From Luteimonas rhizosphaerae (GTDB lineage: Bacteria; Pseudomonadota; Gammaproteobacteria; Xanthomonadales; Xanthomonadaceae), in contig NZ_NRQR01000002.1 of assembly GCF_002849595.1 (NCBI RefSeq), positions 186,001-250,000 of the forward strand: a stretch of DNA of 64,000 bases, in the 5' to 3' direction. Position 1 is the stretch's first letter, and each line of letters begins with the position of its first letter. Below the pieces are notes generated by a model, which saw only the letters and a list, made by a program, of their open reading frames with translations, was not told the DNA's origin and searched no databases. The position numbers and the translations under genes were made by a program. Shown here piece after piece: positions 46,619-55,823 of the stretch.

Positions 46619-49371
46619 CGCCACGCGCGCCGCGCGCGGCCGCCAAGCGCAGCGACCCGACGCCTTCTCGACCGCAAGAGACCACCGACGATGCCGTTCC
46701 CGTCGTAGCGACCAGGCGGCTGCGCGGCCCCGACGCGCCGCTGCGCGCCTGGTTCGATGCCCAGGGCTGGACGCCCGCGCCGTTCCAGCGCGAGGTCTGG
46801 CGGCGTTATCTGGCCGGCGAATCCGGTCTGTTGCAGACGCCGACCGGCAGCGGCAAGACCCTGGCCGCGCTCGGCGGGCCGTTGCTGGAGGCGCTGGCGA
46901 TCGAAGCCGCAGCGGCGCGCAAGCGACAGCCGAGGCCAGCTTCGACACTGGTGACGACGGATGACGAGGCCAGTCCGGTCGTGACGTCGGGCGCCAACAC
47001 AAGAGGCAAGAGCGCTGCCAATCGCCTCTCGGCTTCCGCCGCGTCCGTTGCGGTGCCTGCAGAAGAAGGGGCGGTGCAGGGAGACGCCACCGCGTCGACA
47101 CCTCGGCCCCGGGCGCCACGCACCCGCAACGCCCCGCGCGATCTCTCCGTGCTGTGGATCACCCCGCTGCGCGCGCTCGCCGCCGACACCCTGCGTGCGA
47201 TGCGCACGCCGGTCGAGGCGCTGGGTCTCGACTGGCAGATCGGCCTGCGCACCGGCGACGCCAGCGCACGCGACAAGCGGCTGGCGCGCGAGGGCAAGCT
47301 CGATGCGCTGATCACCACGCCGGAATCGCTGTCGCTGTTGCTTTCCTATCCCGATACCGGCCCGCGGCTGTCGACGTTGCGCTGCGTGATCGTCGACGAA
47401 TGGCATGAACTGCTGGGCAACAAGCGCGGCGTGCTGCTGCAGCTGGCGCTCGCGCGGCTGCGCATGCTCAATCCGCAGCTGCGGATCTGGGGCGTGTCGG
47501 CGACGCTCGGCAATCTCGACGAGGCGCGCGATGCGCTGCTGCCGCATCTGCCGGATGCACCGACGGTGGCCGGCGTGGCGCCGAAGGTCCTGACCATCGA
47601 CACGCTGCTGCCCGACGAGGACGAGCGCTTCCCCTGGGCCGGGCATCTCGGACTCGCCCAGCTGCCGCGCGTGCTCGAGCGGCTGATGGCCGAGCGCACC
47701 AGCCTGCTGTTCTGCAACACCCGCTCGCAGGCCGAGTTGTGGCATCGCGCCTTGTCGGCGGTCTGGCCCGAGACACCCGACACGCTCGCCCTGCACCACG
47801 GTTCGCTGGATCCGAAGCTGCGCGCCGCGGCCGAGGACGGCCTGCGCGACGGCAGCGTGCGCTGCGTGGTCGCCACGTCCAGCCTGGACCTGGGCGTCGA
47901 TTTTCCCGCGGTCGACCAGGTGCTGCAGATCGGCAGCCCCAAGGGCGTCGCGCGCCTGCTGCAACGCGCCGGCCGGGCCAAGCATCGCCCGGGCGAGGCG
48001 GGGCACGTGGTCTGCGTGCCGACGCATGCGCTTGAACTGGTCGAATATGCCGCCGCGCGCGAGGCCGTGGCCCAGGGCACGATCGAATCGCGACCCGCGC
48101 CACGGCTCAGCCTCGACGTGCTGGCCCAGCATTGCGTCACGCTGGCACTCGGCGGCGGCTTCGACAGCGACGCGCTGTGCGACGAAGTGCGCGGCACCCA
48201 GGCTTTCCGCGCGCTCGACGACGCCAGCTGGCGTGCCGTGCTCGACTTCATCGTGCAGGGCGGCCAGGCGCTGGCGCACTACCCGGATTTCCGCCGGGTC
48301 GAACGCGATGACGACGGCCTCTATCGCGTCACCGACCGGCGCGTCGCGCTGCGCCATCGCCTGTCGATCGGCACCATCACCAGCGACGGCGCGGTGCGCG
48401 TGAAGCTCATGCGCGGCGGCGGCCTCGGCGCGGTCGAGGAAAGCTTCATCGGTCGCATGCGCGCCGGCGACAAATTCCAGTTCGCCGGCCGCACCCTGGA
48501 GCTGGTGCGGCTGGAAGACATGACCGCCTACGTGCGCATCGCCAAAGCCGGCACCGGTACCGTGCCGAAATGGAACGGCGGCCGCATGCCGCTGTCGAGC
48601 GCGTTGGCGCACGAGGTCGAGCGCGTGTTCGACGGCCCGCGACAGGCGCCGGAACTTCGTGCGATCGCGCGGCTGCTCGACCTGCAGCAGCATCTGTCCG
48701 CCCTGCCGGCGCCGGACCGATTGCTGGTCGAATGGGTACACGCGCGCGGGGGGCGGCATCTGTTCCTGTTTCCCTTCGCGGGCCGGCACGTGCACGAAGG
48801 CCTGGCTGCGCTGCTGTCGCTGCGCTGGGGCCGGCGCACGCCGAACAGCTTCACCTTCGCCGTCAACGACTATGGCCTGGTGCTGTCGCCGGCGCAGGAC
48901 GTCGACGTCGGCGCTGCCGATGTCGCCGCCCTGCTGGCGCCCGAGCGCCTCCTCGAAGACCTGCGCGAGAGCCTCAATCTCGCCGAACTCGCCCGGCGCC
49001 AGTTCCGCGACATCGCCCGCGTCGCCGGGCTGCTGCCGCCCTCGCTGCCCGGCCGCGCGCCGCGTTCGATGCGCCAGTTGCAGGCCTCGAGCGGCCTGCT
49101 TTTCGACGTGCTGCGCCAGCACGATCCCGATCACATGCTGCTGTCGCTGGCCGAGCGCGAGGTGTTCGCCGCGCAGCTCGAGGTCGTGCGGCTGCGCGAG
49201 ACGCTGGAAGACTGCAGCCGGCGCACGCTGGACCTGCACCCGATGAAGACGTTCACTCCGCTGTCGTTTCCACTGTGGGCCGAGTCGCTGCGCGGCCAGC
49301 TCAGCACCGAGGACTGGCGCACCCGCGTGCAACGCGCCGCGGCGCAGCTGGAGAAGCGCAACCGTGGTTGA
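46615..49371 (+). CDS. Lhr-type superfamily 2 helicase of the ligase-associated cassette
   Basis: The 918-residue protein has motif I TPTGSGKTLAALG with K81, motif Ia ITPLRALAADT, motif II DEWH near residue 260 (DExH), motif III GVSATLG, motif V ATSSLDLGVDF and motif VI LLQRAGRAKHRPG, then the Lhr-core wing and C-terminal domains. It is expected to be an ATP-dependent 3'-5' translocase acting with the ligase and nuclease. About 75 residues of low-complexity sequence (residues about 100-175, e.g. SGANTRGKSAANRLSASAAS) lie between motifs I and Ia. It overlaps the ligase by ATGA and PdeM by 8 bases. Confidence 0.94.
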   Translation: MTPRAPRAAAKRSDPTPSRPQETTDDAVPVVATRRLRGPDAPLRAWFDAQGWTPAPFQREVWRRYLAGESGLLQTPTGSGKTLAALGGPLLEALAIEAAAARKRQPRPASTLVTTDDEASPVVTSGANTRGKSAANRLSASAASVAVPAEEGAVQGDATASTPRPRAPRTRNAPRDLSVLWITPLRALAADTLRAMRTPVEALGLDWQIGLRTGDASARDKRLAREGKLDALITTPESLSLLLSYPDTGPRLSTLRCVIVDEWHELLGNKRGVLLQLALARLRMLNPQLRIWGVSATLGNLDEARDALLPHLPDAPTVAGVAPKVLTIDTLLPDEDERFPWAGHLGLAQLPRVLERLMAERTSLLFCNTRSQAELWHRALSAVWPETPDTLALHHGSLDPKLRAAAEDGLRDGSVRCVVATSSLDLGVDFPAVDQVLQIGSPKGVARLLQRAGRAKHRPGEAGHVVCVPTHALELVEYAAAREAVAQGTIESRPAPRLSLDVLAQHCVTLALGGGFDSDALCDEVRGTQAFRALDDASWRAVLDFIVQGGQALAHYPDFRRVERDDDGLYRVTDRRVALRHRLSIGTITSDGAVRVKLMRGGGLGAVEESFIGRMRAGDKFQFAGRTLELVRLEDMTAYVRIAKAGTGTVPKWNGGRMPLSSALAHEVERVFDGPRQAPELRAIARLLDLQQHLSALPAPDRLLVEWVHARGGRHLFLFPFAGRHVHEGLAALLSLRWGRRTPNSFTFAVNDYGLVLSPAQDVDVGAADVAALLAPERLLEDLRESLNLAELARRQFRDIARVAGLLPPSLPGRAPRSMRQLQASSGLLFDVLRQHDPDHMLLSLAEREVFAAQLEVVRLRETLEDCSRRTLDLHPMKTFTPLSFPLWAESLRGQLSTEDWRTRVQRAAAQLEKRNRG

Positions 49372-50038
49372 GCCGGCAGTGCCCGGCGCGCTCGAGATCG
49401 CGCTCGCCGGGGAAACGGTGGTGCTGCTGCCGGAGCGCGCGCTGTGGTGGCCGCGGATGTCGCTGCTCGCGATCGCCGACCTGCACCTCGGCAAGGGCGA
49501 CCACTTCCGCCGCGCCGGCATCGCATTGCCCCGCGGCGGCACCGCACTCGATCTGCAGCGGCTCGATGCGCTGCTCGACATCACACGCGCGGCGCGCCTG
49601 CTGGTGCTCGGCGATCTGCTGCATGCCGCCGTGCACGACGCGCCGTGGCGCGAAGCGTGGACCCGCTGGCGCGCAGGCCGGGCCGCGTTGTCGGTCGAAC
49701 TGGTCAACGGCAACCACGACCGGGCCCTGCACGCGCGCCCAGCGCTGGCCCGGGATCTCGGCCTCCACGAGCACGGTCCGATGCTCGAGTTCGCGCCGTT
49801 CGTGTTCGTCCACGATCCGGCCGATGCCGCCGACGGCGCGGGTTACCGCCTCGGCGGCCACCTGCACCCCGTCGTGCGCCTGCCCGGTGTTCCGCGCCTG
49901 CCGGCATTCCGCTTCGACGCGAACGCGGGCGTGCTGCCGGCCTTCACCGCGTTCGCCGGCGGCTGGCGCGTGGACCGCGAGCCCGGCACGCGCCTGTTCG
50001 CCTGCGCGCCGGAGGTCGTGGTCGACGTGTCGGGGTGA
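49364..50038 (+). CDS. pdeM: Ligase-associated DNA damage response phosphoesterase PdeM
   Basis: The 224-residue protein is a calcineurin-like metallophosphoesterase: ADLHLGKGDHF (DxH), GDLLHAAVHD, VNGNHDRA (GNHD) and GGHLHPVVRL (HxH) give the two-metal site. It completes the four-gene set known as the ligase-associated DNA damage response module. It begins at a GTG inside the 3' end of the helicase (8-base overlap). The exact substrate is not established; DNA end processing is inferred from the setting. Confidence 0.92.
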   Translation: MVEPAVPGALEIALAGETVVLLPERALWWPRMSLLAIADLHLGKGDHFRRAGIALPRGGTALDLQRLDALLDITRAARLLVLGDLLHAAVHDAPWREAWTRWRAGRAALSVELVNGNHDRALHARPALARDLGLHEHGPMLEFAPFVFVHDPADAADGAGYRLGGHLHPVVRLPGVPRLPAFRFDANAGVLPAFTAFAGGWRVDREPGTRLFACAPEVVVDVSG

Positions 50039-50186
50039 AAGGGACGAAGTGAAGGGCCCTTGCCGAACCGTCATTCAGATGACGTGCACGGCGTGGATGC
50101 CGGCACGCCTGGACGCCGGTGACGCCAACCGCAGCGCCGGGCGCCATTGCTCTCGGAGCGCGTGTGCGCGCGAAGACGCAGTCCCG

Positions 50187-50219
50187 GTAGAGCGCGTTCG
50201 CGCGCGAGCGCGCTTCTAC
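50187..50219. repeat. GTAG-type palindromic repeat (REP-like)
   Basis: The element starts GTAGAGCGCG and ends CGCGCTTCTAC, nearly perfect inverted arms around a CG-rich loop, as in the GTAG extragenic palindromes of Stenotrophomonas/Lysobacter relatives. It sits just before the 3' end of hemE. A more degenerate copy of the same arms lies just upstream (about 50157-50173). Confidence 0.6.
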
Positions 50220-50232
50220 GGACGAGCTGCAG

Positions 50233-51309
50233 TCAGCGCGCGCTGTACGCGTGCACTTCGTCGACCAGCACGCCGACGTGGTCGGGATTCATGTCCGGCG
50301 ACATGCCGTGGCCGAGGTTGAAGATGTGGCCGTCGCGCGAACCGCCGTTGCCGTCGCGGTAGCTGTCGAGCGCGTGGCGGACCTGCGCGCGGATCGCGTC
50401 GGGCGCGCCGTACAGCGTGGTCGGGTCGAGGTTGCCCTGCAGGGCGACACGGCCCTCCGTACGACGCGCGGCGTCGCCGAGTTCGATCAGCCAGTCGACG
50501 CCGACGCCTTCGGCGCCGGAGCGCGAGAGTTCATCGAGATACGCGGCGTTGCCCTTGCCGAACAGGATCAGGGGCGTGCGGTCCGCGCTGTCGCCGCGCT
50601 GCAACTCCTGCGCGATGCGGGTCAGATACGGCAGCGAGAATTCGCGGTACATCGCCGGGCTCAATACGCCGCCCCAGGTGTCGAATACCTGCAATGCCTG
50701 CGCGCCGGCGGCGCGTTGCGCAGCGAGATAGGCGATCACCGCATCGGTGTTGACCGACAGCAGCGCGTGCAGCGCCTTCGGGTCGTTGAGCGCCATCGCC
50801 TTGATGCGGGCGAAATCCTTGCTGCCGCCGCCTTCGACCATGTAGCAGGCCAGCGTCCACGGGCTGCCGGAGAAGCCGATCAGCGGCACCTTGCCGTCGA
50901 GCTCGCGGCGGATCACGCGCACCGCATCCATGACGTAGCGCAATTCCGTTTCCATGTCCGGCACGCCGAGCCTGGCGATGCTGGCGGCGTCGCGCACCGG
51001 ATGGCGGAACTTGGGGCCTTCGCCTTCGACGAAATACAGATCCAGGCCCATCGCATCCGGAATGGTCAGGATGTCGGAAAACAGGATCGCGGCGTCGAGG
51101 TCGAAACGCGCGAGCGGCTGCAGCGTGACCTCGCAGGCGAGTTCGGGATTCTTCGCCATCGCCAGAAAGCTGCCGGCGGCCTTGCGCGATGCGCGGTACT
51201 CCGGGAGGTAACGACCGGCCTGGCGCATCAGCCAGACGGGCGTGCGGTCGACGGGTTCGCGGCGCAGGGCGCGGAGGAAACGATCGTTCTGGAGGACGGC
51301 GGCAGACAT
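50233..51309 (-). CDS. hemE: Uroporphyrinogen decarboxylase
   Basis: HemE removes four carboxyl groups from uroporphyrinogen III to give coproporphyrinogen III in heme synthesis. The 358-residue protein has both signatures: [16 protein letters not shown] near residue 22, with the substrate-binding Arg residues, and [19 protein letters not shown] near 145. Length and the start ([20 protein letters not shown]) are standard. It follows the WGR gene by 42 bases on the same strand. Confidence 0.97.
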   Translation of the reverse strand: MSAAVLQNDRFLRALRREPVDRTPVWLMRQAGRYLPEYRASRKAAGSFLAMAKNPELACEVTLQPLARFDLDAAILFSDILTIPDAMGLDLYFVEGEGPKFRHPVRDAASIARLGVPDMETELRYVMDAVRVIRRELDGKVPLIGFSGSPWTLACYMVEGGGSKDFARIKAMALNDPKALHALLSVNTDAVIAYLAAQRAAGAQALQVFDTWGGVLSPAMYREFSLPYLTRIAQELQRGDSADRTPLILFGKGNAAYLDELSRSGAEGVGVDWLIELGDAARRTEGRVALQGNLDPTTLYGAPDAIRAQVRHALDSYRDGNGGSRDGHIFNLGHGMSPDMNPDHVGVLVDEVHAYSAR

Positions 51310-51351
51310 CGGAAGCGGGAATCCTTGGAAGGTGGGAGCAACGCGGCGGCG

Positions 51352-51606
51352 TCAGGCCGGCGCGTCGCTGCCGCGGGCGAACATCAGCTGGAACCCGCGC
51401 TTGAGCTGGGCATCGCGCGCGGCTTCGAGGGCGGTCAGCGCGCTCGGCTGGTTGAGGTACTGGTCGCGGCGCAGGGTGCTGCGGCCGCCGACCTGGCCGC
51501 TTTCGCGCAGCAGCGTCCAGCCGCCGAGCAGGTCGGGCTGCAGGGTCAGCTGGACGAAGCGGGGCGCTTCGTTGCCGGCGGGGTGCTGTTGCAGGTACAG
51601 GCGCAT
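51352..51606 (-). CDS. Small WGR-domain protein
   Basis: The 84-residue product is essentially one WGR domain: it starts MRLYLQQHPAGNEAPRFVQL and contains GGWTLLRESGQVGGRSTLRR and a closing KRGFQLMF. The Trp-Gly-Arg core is present in relaxed form (GWTLL and GGR). WGR domains occur in PARPs and in small bacterial proteins with presumed nucleic-acid roles. It precedes hemE in a likely operon and diverges from the Gly-rich membrane-protein gene. Confidence 0.8.
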   Translation of the reverse strand: MRLYLQQHPAGNEAPRFVQLTLQPDLLGGWTLLRESGQVGGRSTLRRDQYLNQPSALTALEAARDAQLKRGFQLMFARGSDAPA

Positions 51607-51742
51607 GGCGTCGCATTGTACGGGGGGCGGTGTGCGGCGGTCGTGGTCCGGTGTGCGCCGCACCGACGCGGCGCGCCGGGCGTGGCCGAGCCTCTATGAT
51701 CCGGGTCACGCGCCCGTCCGGGTCGCGAGGGAGTCGTCGACG

Positions 51743-52432
51743 ATGCGCGGTATCGATTTCAGTTCCTGGAACGCCACCGCGTCGACCCTGCTGGGCCTGG
51801 TGCTGGTCTCGCTGGTGGTGGTCGGCGTGCGCCTGCTGATCATGCAGACCGTGCAGCGGCGCCGCGAGCGCGAGAACCGCCAGATCAACGAGCGCCTCAA
51901 GACCCTAATCGCCGCCTACAAGACTCTGGGCGGGTCGTTCACCGGCGAACTCGACGTCGATCCCAGCCATCTGCGCGACCTGCGCCGGCGCGCGGCCGTC
52001 GCGCAGACGGGCGGCGAAGGTGCCGATGCGATCCTCGTCGCGCCCGACAACAGCTCGGAGCGTCGGCGCCGCATCCGCGACGCGGTCGAGGCGGCGCTGT
52101 CGGACGTGATCCTGCTGGGCACCGAGGAGCAGGTGGCGCTGGCGGCGCGTGCCGCGGGGGACATGGTCGCCGGCCGCGCGGTGCGGACCGCGGCGCTGGT
52201 CGTGTCCCTGCGCGGGTTCATCCGCCAGGCGCTGGATCTCGCGCCGGTGCCCGAGTCACTGGTCATCCCCGATCAGGGGCCGCTGCGGACCGAGGGCGGC
52301 AAGCGCGGTGGCGATCGTGGTGGCGCCGGAGGCGGAGGTGGCGGCGGCGGTGGCGCAGGCGGCGGAGGTGGCGGTGGCGGAATGGGCGTGGGCATGGGGG
52401 CCGGCCGCAGCGGCGCCGACGACGCCCGCTGA
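51743..52432 (+). CDS. Single-helix membrane protein with a poly-Gly tail, unknown function
   Basis: The 229-residue protein has one N-terminal membrane helix (LLGLVLVSLVVVGVRLLIM, residues 15-33), a basic and helical part (QTVQRRRERENRQINERL), an all-helical middle, and a tail of almost pure Gly from about residue 190 to 215, ending GAGRSGADDAR. I do not recognise the family. A GAGGGAG site lies upstream of the ATG. It sits between two biosynthetic operons on the other strand, converging with aroB. Confidence 0.82.
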   Translation: MRGIDFSSWNATASTLLGLVLVSLVVVGVRLLIMQTVQRRRERENRQINERLKTLIAAYKTLGGSFTGELDVDPSHLRDLRRRAAVAQTGGEGADAILVAPDNSSERRRRIRDAVEAALSDVILLGTEEQVALAARAAGDMVAGRAVRTAALVVSLRGFIRQALDLAPVPESLVIPDQGPLRTEGGKRGGDRGGAGGGGGGGGGAGGGGGGGGMGVGMGAGRSGADDAR

Positions 52433-52471
52433 GGGCACGTCCTGCCGCGGCGCTGCCTCCAGACGACGCCC

Positions 52472-53566
52472 TCAGCGCGCCGTCAGCACCGCCAGCACGG
52501 CCGATTCCGGCACGTCCGCCAGCACGCGCGCGCGGCCGATCCCGTCCCAGACGATGAAACGCAGGCCGCCGGCGACGGCTTTCTTGTCGAGCCGCATGTG
52601 CGCCAGCAGCCGCTCCGGATCGAGACCGGCTGGCAGGTCGACCGGCAGCCCGAAGCGCTGCAGCACCTCGCGCAGCCGCCGCGTATCCGCTGCCGGCGCG
52701 ATACCGAGCGCGTCCGACAACCGCGCCGCCAGCACCATGCCGACCGCGACCGCTTCGCCATGGTTGAGGCCGTCGTAGCCCTGTTCGGTCTCGATCGCGT
52801 GGCCGAAGGTGTGGCCGAGATTCAGCAGCGCGCGCTCGCCGTGCTCGAACGGATCGCGCGCGACGATCGCGGCCTTGTGCGCGCAGCTGCGGGCGATCGC
52901 CTCGGACAGCGCGGCATCGTCCATCGCCAGCAGCGCGTCGACGTGGGCGTCGAGCCAGTCGAGGAACGGCGCGTCGCAGAGCGCGCCGTACTTGACGACT
53001 TCGGCGAATCCCGCGCGCAGCTCACGCGCCGGCAGCGTGCGCAGCGCCGCGGTATCGGCCAGCACCGCACGCGGCGGGTGGAAGGCACCGACGAGATTCT
53101 TGCCCTGCGGAAGGTCGACCGCGGTCTTGCCGCCGACCGAGGAGTCGACCATCGCCAGCAACGTGGTCGGCAGCTGCACGCAGTCGATGCCGCGCATCCA
53201 GCAGGCGGCGGCGAACCCGGCCAGGTCGCCGATGACGCCACCGCCCATGGCGTACAGGCAGGCGTCGCGGCGCGCGCCCGCACGCGCCAGCGCGTCGATG
53301 ACCTCGGTGAAGTGGGCGAGCGTCTTCGCCTGTTCGCCGGCAGGCAGCACGTGGACGTGGACGCGAAGCCCCGGGCGGGCCGTGCGCAGCGCATCGGCGA
53401 CGCGGTCCGCATACAGCGGCGCGACGTTGCGGTCGCTGACGAGGATCGCGTCGTTGCCGCGCAGCGGCGCGACGAGGCGGGCGCCGTCGGCCAGCAGGCC
53501 GGCGCCGATGTCGATGGCATAAGGCTGCGCGCCGTCGACATCGACGCGGCGGGGAGGTGCGGTCAT
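52472..53566 (-). CDS. aroB: 3-dehydroquinate synthase
   Basis: AroB converts DAHP to 3-dehydroquinate in the shikimate pathway with NAD and a metal. The 364-residue protein has the NAD/substrate segment [20 protein letters not shown] and [20 protein letters not shown], metal ligand regions GFAEVVKYG and [13 protein letters not shown]. Its ATG overlaps the aroK stop by ATGA, so the order aroK-aroB is coupled, as in many proteobacteria. Confidence 0.97.
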   Translation of the reverse strand: MTAPPRRVDVDGAQPYAIDIGAGLLADGARLVAPLRGNDAILVSDRNVAPLYADRVADALRTARPGLRVHVHVLPAGEQAKTLAHFTEVIDALARAGARRDACLYAMGGGVIGDLAGFAAACWMRGIDCVQLPTTLLAMVDSSVGGKTAVDLPQGKNLVGAFHPPRAVLADTAALRTLPARELRAGFAEVVKYGALCDAPFLDWLDAHVDALLAMDDAALSEAIARSCAHKAAIVARDPFEHGERALLNLGHTFGHAIETEQGYDGLNHGEAVAVGMVLAARLSDALGIAPAADTRRLREVLQRFGLPVDLPAGLDPERLLAHMRLDKKAVAGGLRFIVWDGIGRARVLADVPESAVLAVLTAR

Positions 53567-54132
53567 GCGGAATCCGGAGAAGTGGGGGAGGGCGCGTCGG
53601 GCGCCAGACGGGTCCAGTGGCGTTCGACCAGATGCCCGAGCTCGGCCGCCGATTCCAGCGGCTGGTGGGCGCCGGTGTCGAACACGAGATGGGCGACCTC
53701 GGCATACAGCGGGGCGCGTTCGATCGCGAGGCGCTGCAGCACGGCCTGGCGATCGTTGCCGGCCAGCAGCGGCCGCGAGCGGTCCCGCGCGAGCCGCGCC
53801 AGCTGGTGGCCGACATCGGCATGCATGTGGATCACGAAGCCGCGCGCCCGCATGCGGGCGCGATTGCCTGCATCCAGCACCGCGCCGCCGCCGGTGGCGA
53901 TCACGCAGTCGCTGGCCTCGAGCAGGCTGGCCAGCACGCGTGATTCGCGCGCCCGGAATCCGGCCTCGCCCTCGCAGTCGAAGATCGCGGTGATACGGGC
54001 ACCGGTCGCCTGTTCGATCGCGTGGTCGGCGTCGACGAAGCGCAGGCCGAAGCGCGACGCGAGCCGGCGCCCGATCGACGATTTGCCGGCGCCCATCGGG
54101 CCGACCAGCACCAGATTGGGAGCGGCATGCAT
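53563..54132 (-). CDS. aroK: Shikimate kinase
   Basis: AroK phosphorylates shikimate. The 189-residue protein begins [20 protein letters not shown] with a P-loop, then [14 protein letters not shown] with the DxD-type metal/shikimate site and [16 protein letters not shown] with the GGG shikimate loop. A lid region [16 protein letters not shown] carries the catalytic Arg. It precedes and overlaps aroB. It ends with a short Pro/Ser-rich extension beyond usual length. Confidence 0.95.
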   Translation of the reverse strand: MHAAPNLVLVGPMGAGKSSIGRRLASRFGLRFVDADHAIEQATGARITAIFDCEGEAGFRARESRVLASLLEASDCVIATGGGAVLDAGNRARMRARGFVIHMHADVGHQLARLARDRSRPLLAGNDRQAVLQRLAIERAPLYAEVAHLVFDTGAHQPLESAAELGHLVERHWTRLAPDAPSPTSPDSA

Positions 54133-54190
54133 GGACGGATGCTAGCAGCGTGGACCCGTACGCATGGCACGGCGGGCCGCGCGCCGCGGC

Positions 54191-54994
54191 TCAGTCCCCG
54201 AGCGGGCGACGGTGGGCGTCGAGCCGCACCACGCGGTCGGCCATGTCCGGCAGCGTGCGCAGCGCCTGCCGGCTGACCCGCTCGTAGTGCTGCACGAATC
54301 GCGCGACCTGCGCGCGATCCATGCCCGCGCGGCCGGGCTCGGCCCGCTGCAGCGCGAGTTCCTGTTCCCAGCGCCAGCCGGCGACGACGGCGAACTCCGG
54401 CGGCTGCAGGAACAGCAACCGGTCGATGCGTTGCCACAGCGCAGGATAGGCGGCCGCCAGCGCGGCGTTGCACCAACGCCGCCAGCGGCCGTCGGCGTCC
54501 TCGTCGCGTTCCAGCGCATTGACCGGGGCGGCGAGTGCCGTGTCCGGCTCGGCGCGCACGCCGACGCACCAGCCTTCGAACAGGACCAGATCGGTCGACT
54601 CGACGACCGGCCACCGTGCGGCCGGCAGGCGCCGGTCGCCGAGCTTGTCGAAGCGCGGCAGCGCGACCCGCTGGCCGGCCCGCAGCGCATCGAGAACGTC
54701 GATGCCCGATGCGACCTCGTGCGTGCCCGGCGGCCCGCGCGTCGCGAGCAGCGGATGGACGTCGCGCGCGAGGATCCGGCGGGCATCGCGGTCGAGATAC
54801 AGGTCGTCGAGCGACAGGATCGCGACCCGGCGCCCGCGCCGCGTCGCGGCATCGCAGAGCTGCGCAGCCAGCGTCGACTTGCCCGTGCCCTGCAGCCCGC
54901 TGATGCCGAAGCAGCGCGCGCCGCTCGCGTCGATGTCGTCGAGCAGCGACGCGACCAGGGCGTCGGACCATCGCGGGGCTGGAGCGGGCGGCAT
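54191..54994 (-). CDS. D-glycerate 3-kinase-like P-loop kinase
   Basis: The 267-residue protein has Walker [16 protein letters not shown] near residue 36, a Walker B-type [17 protein letters not shown], and [12 protein letters not shown] later, the pattern of plant/cyanobacterial D-glycerate 3-kinase and the E. coli YggC group, related to pantothenate and uridine kinases. It would phosphorylate glycerate to 3-phosphoglycerate if the assignment holds. It lies 58 bases before aroK on the same strand and diverges from pdxH. Confidence 0.82.
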   Translation of the reverse strand: MPPAPAPRWSDALVASLLDDIDASGARCFGISGLQGTGKSTLAAQLCDAATRRGRRVAILSLDDLYLDRDARRILARDVHPLLATRGPPGTHEVASGIDVLDALRAGQRVALPRFDKLGDRRLPAARWPVVESTDLVLFEGWCVGVRAEPDTALAAPVNALERDEDADGRWRRWCNAALAAAYPALWQRIDRLLFLQPPEFAVVAGWRWEQELALQRAEPGRAGMDRAQVARFVQHYERVSRQALRTLPDMADRVVRLDAHRRPLGD

Positions 54995-55078
54995 CGGCGC
55001 ACGATAACGCAGCCGCGATGCGCTCCCGGTGCTGCGGCGCGGTTCGACAAGCCGGCGCCCCGCGGCGATCATCGCCAC

Positions 55079-55687
55079 ATGACGAATGCCACCACCGCCC
55101 TGCAATCCGAAGCCCTGGCCACCTTCGCCCAGCTGTTCGACGAAGCCCGCGATGCGGGCGAGCCCGACCGCACCGCGATGACCGTCGCGACCGCCTCGCT
55201 CGACGGCCGGCCGTCGGCGCGCACCGTGCTGCTGAAGGCCTGGGACGACCGCGGCTTCGTCTTCTACACCCATCTCGACGGACGCAAGGGCCGCGAACTG
55301 CAGGAGAACCCGCACGCGGCGCTGCTGTTCCACTGGCCGCGCGTGCGCAAGGGCGTCCAGGTGCGCATCGAAGGGCCGGTGGTCATCGTCGCCGACGACG
55401 AAGCCGATGCCTATTTCGCGTCGCGGCCGCGCGGCAGCCAGCTCGGCGCCTGGGCGTCGAAGCAGTCCGAGATATTGGCGTCGCGCGAAGCGTTCGACGA
55501 GCGCGTGTCGCAGGCCGAGCGCGAGTTCGAAGGACGCGACGTGCCCCGTCCGCTGCGCTGGACCGGCCTGCGTGTGCGACCCGAGCGCATCGAGTTCTGG
55601 TACGGCGCCGATTTCCGGCTGCACGAGCGCTGGCTGTACGAGGGCGACGTCGCCGGCGACTGGGCGAAGCGGATGCTGTACCCGTAA
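55079..55687 (+). CDS. pdxH: Pyridoxine/pyridoxamine 5'-phosphate oxidase
   Basis: PdxH makes pyridoxal 5'-phosphate with FMN. The 202-residue protein contains [20 protein letters not shown] and [39 protein letters not shown], and the C-terminal signature [17 protein letters not shown] and WAKRMLYP. The last Pro ending is diagnostic. ATG 55079 sits 84 bases from the divergent glycerate kinase-like start. Confidence 0.97.
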   Translation: MTNATTALQSEALATFAQLFDEARDAGEPDRTAMTVATASLDGRPSARTVLLKAWDDRGFVFYTHLDGRKGRELQENPHAALLFHWPRVRKGVQVRIEGPVVIVADDEADAYFASRPRGSQLGAWASKQSEILASREAFDERVSQAEREFEGRDVPRPLRWTGLRVRPERIEFWYGADFRLHERWLYEGDVAGDWAKRMLYP

Positions 55688-55823
55688 GCGCCGGGTGACC
55701 TCGGCGGTGGTCTCTGTCGCAGTGTTCCTCGCATGTCCGTCCACATCCCTGTAGAAGGGTCTGCACACGCCCGGCGCTCGGACGGCTGACAACAGTCATT
55801 GCGCCCGATCACGGCAGGATCCG

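Noticed and set aside
52433-52471. Inverted bases GAGGGC and GCCCTC between convergent genes as a terminator
   Set aside because: The arms are separated by a long loop and no T tract follows in either direction.
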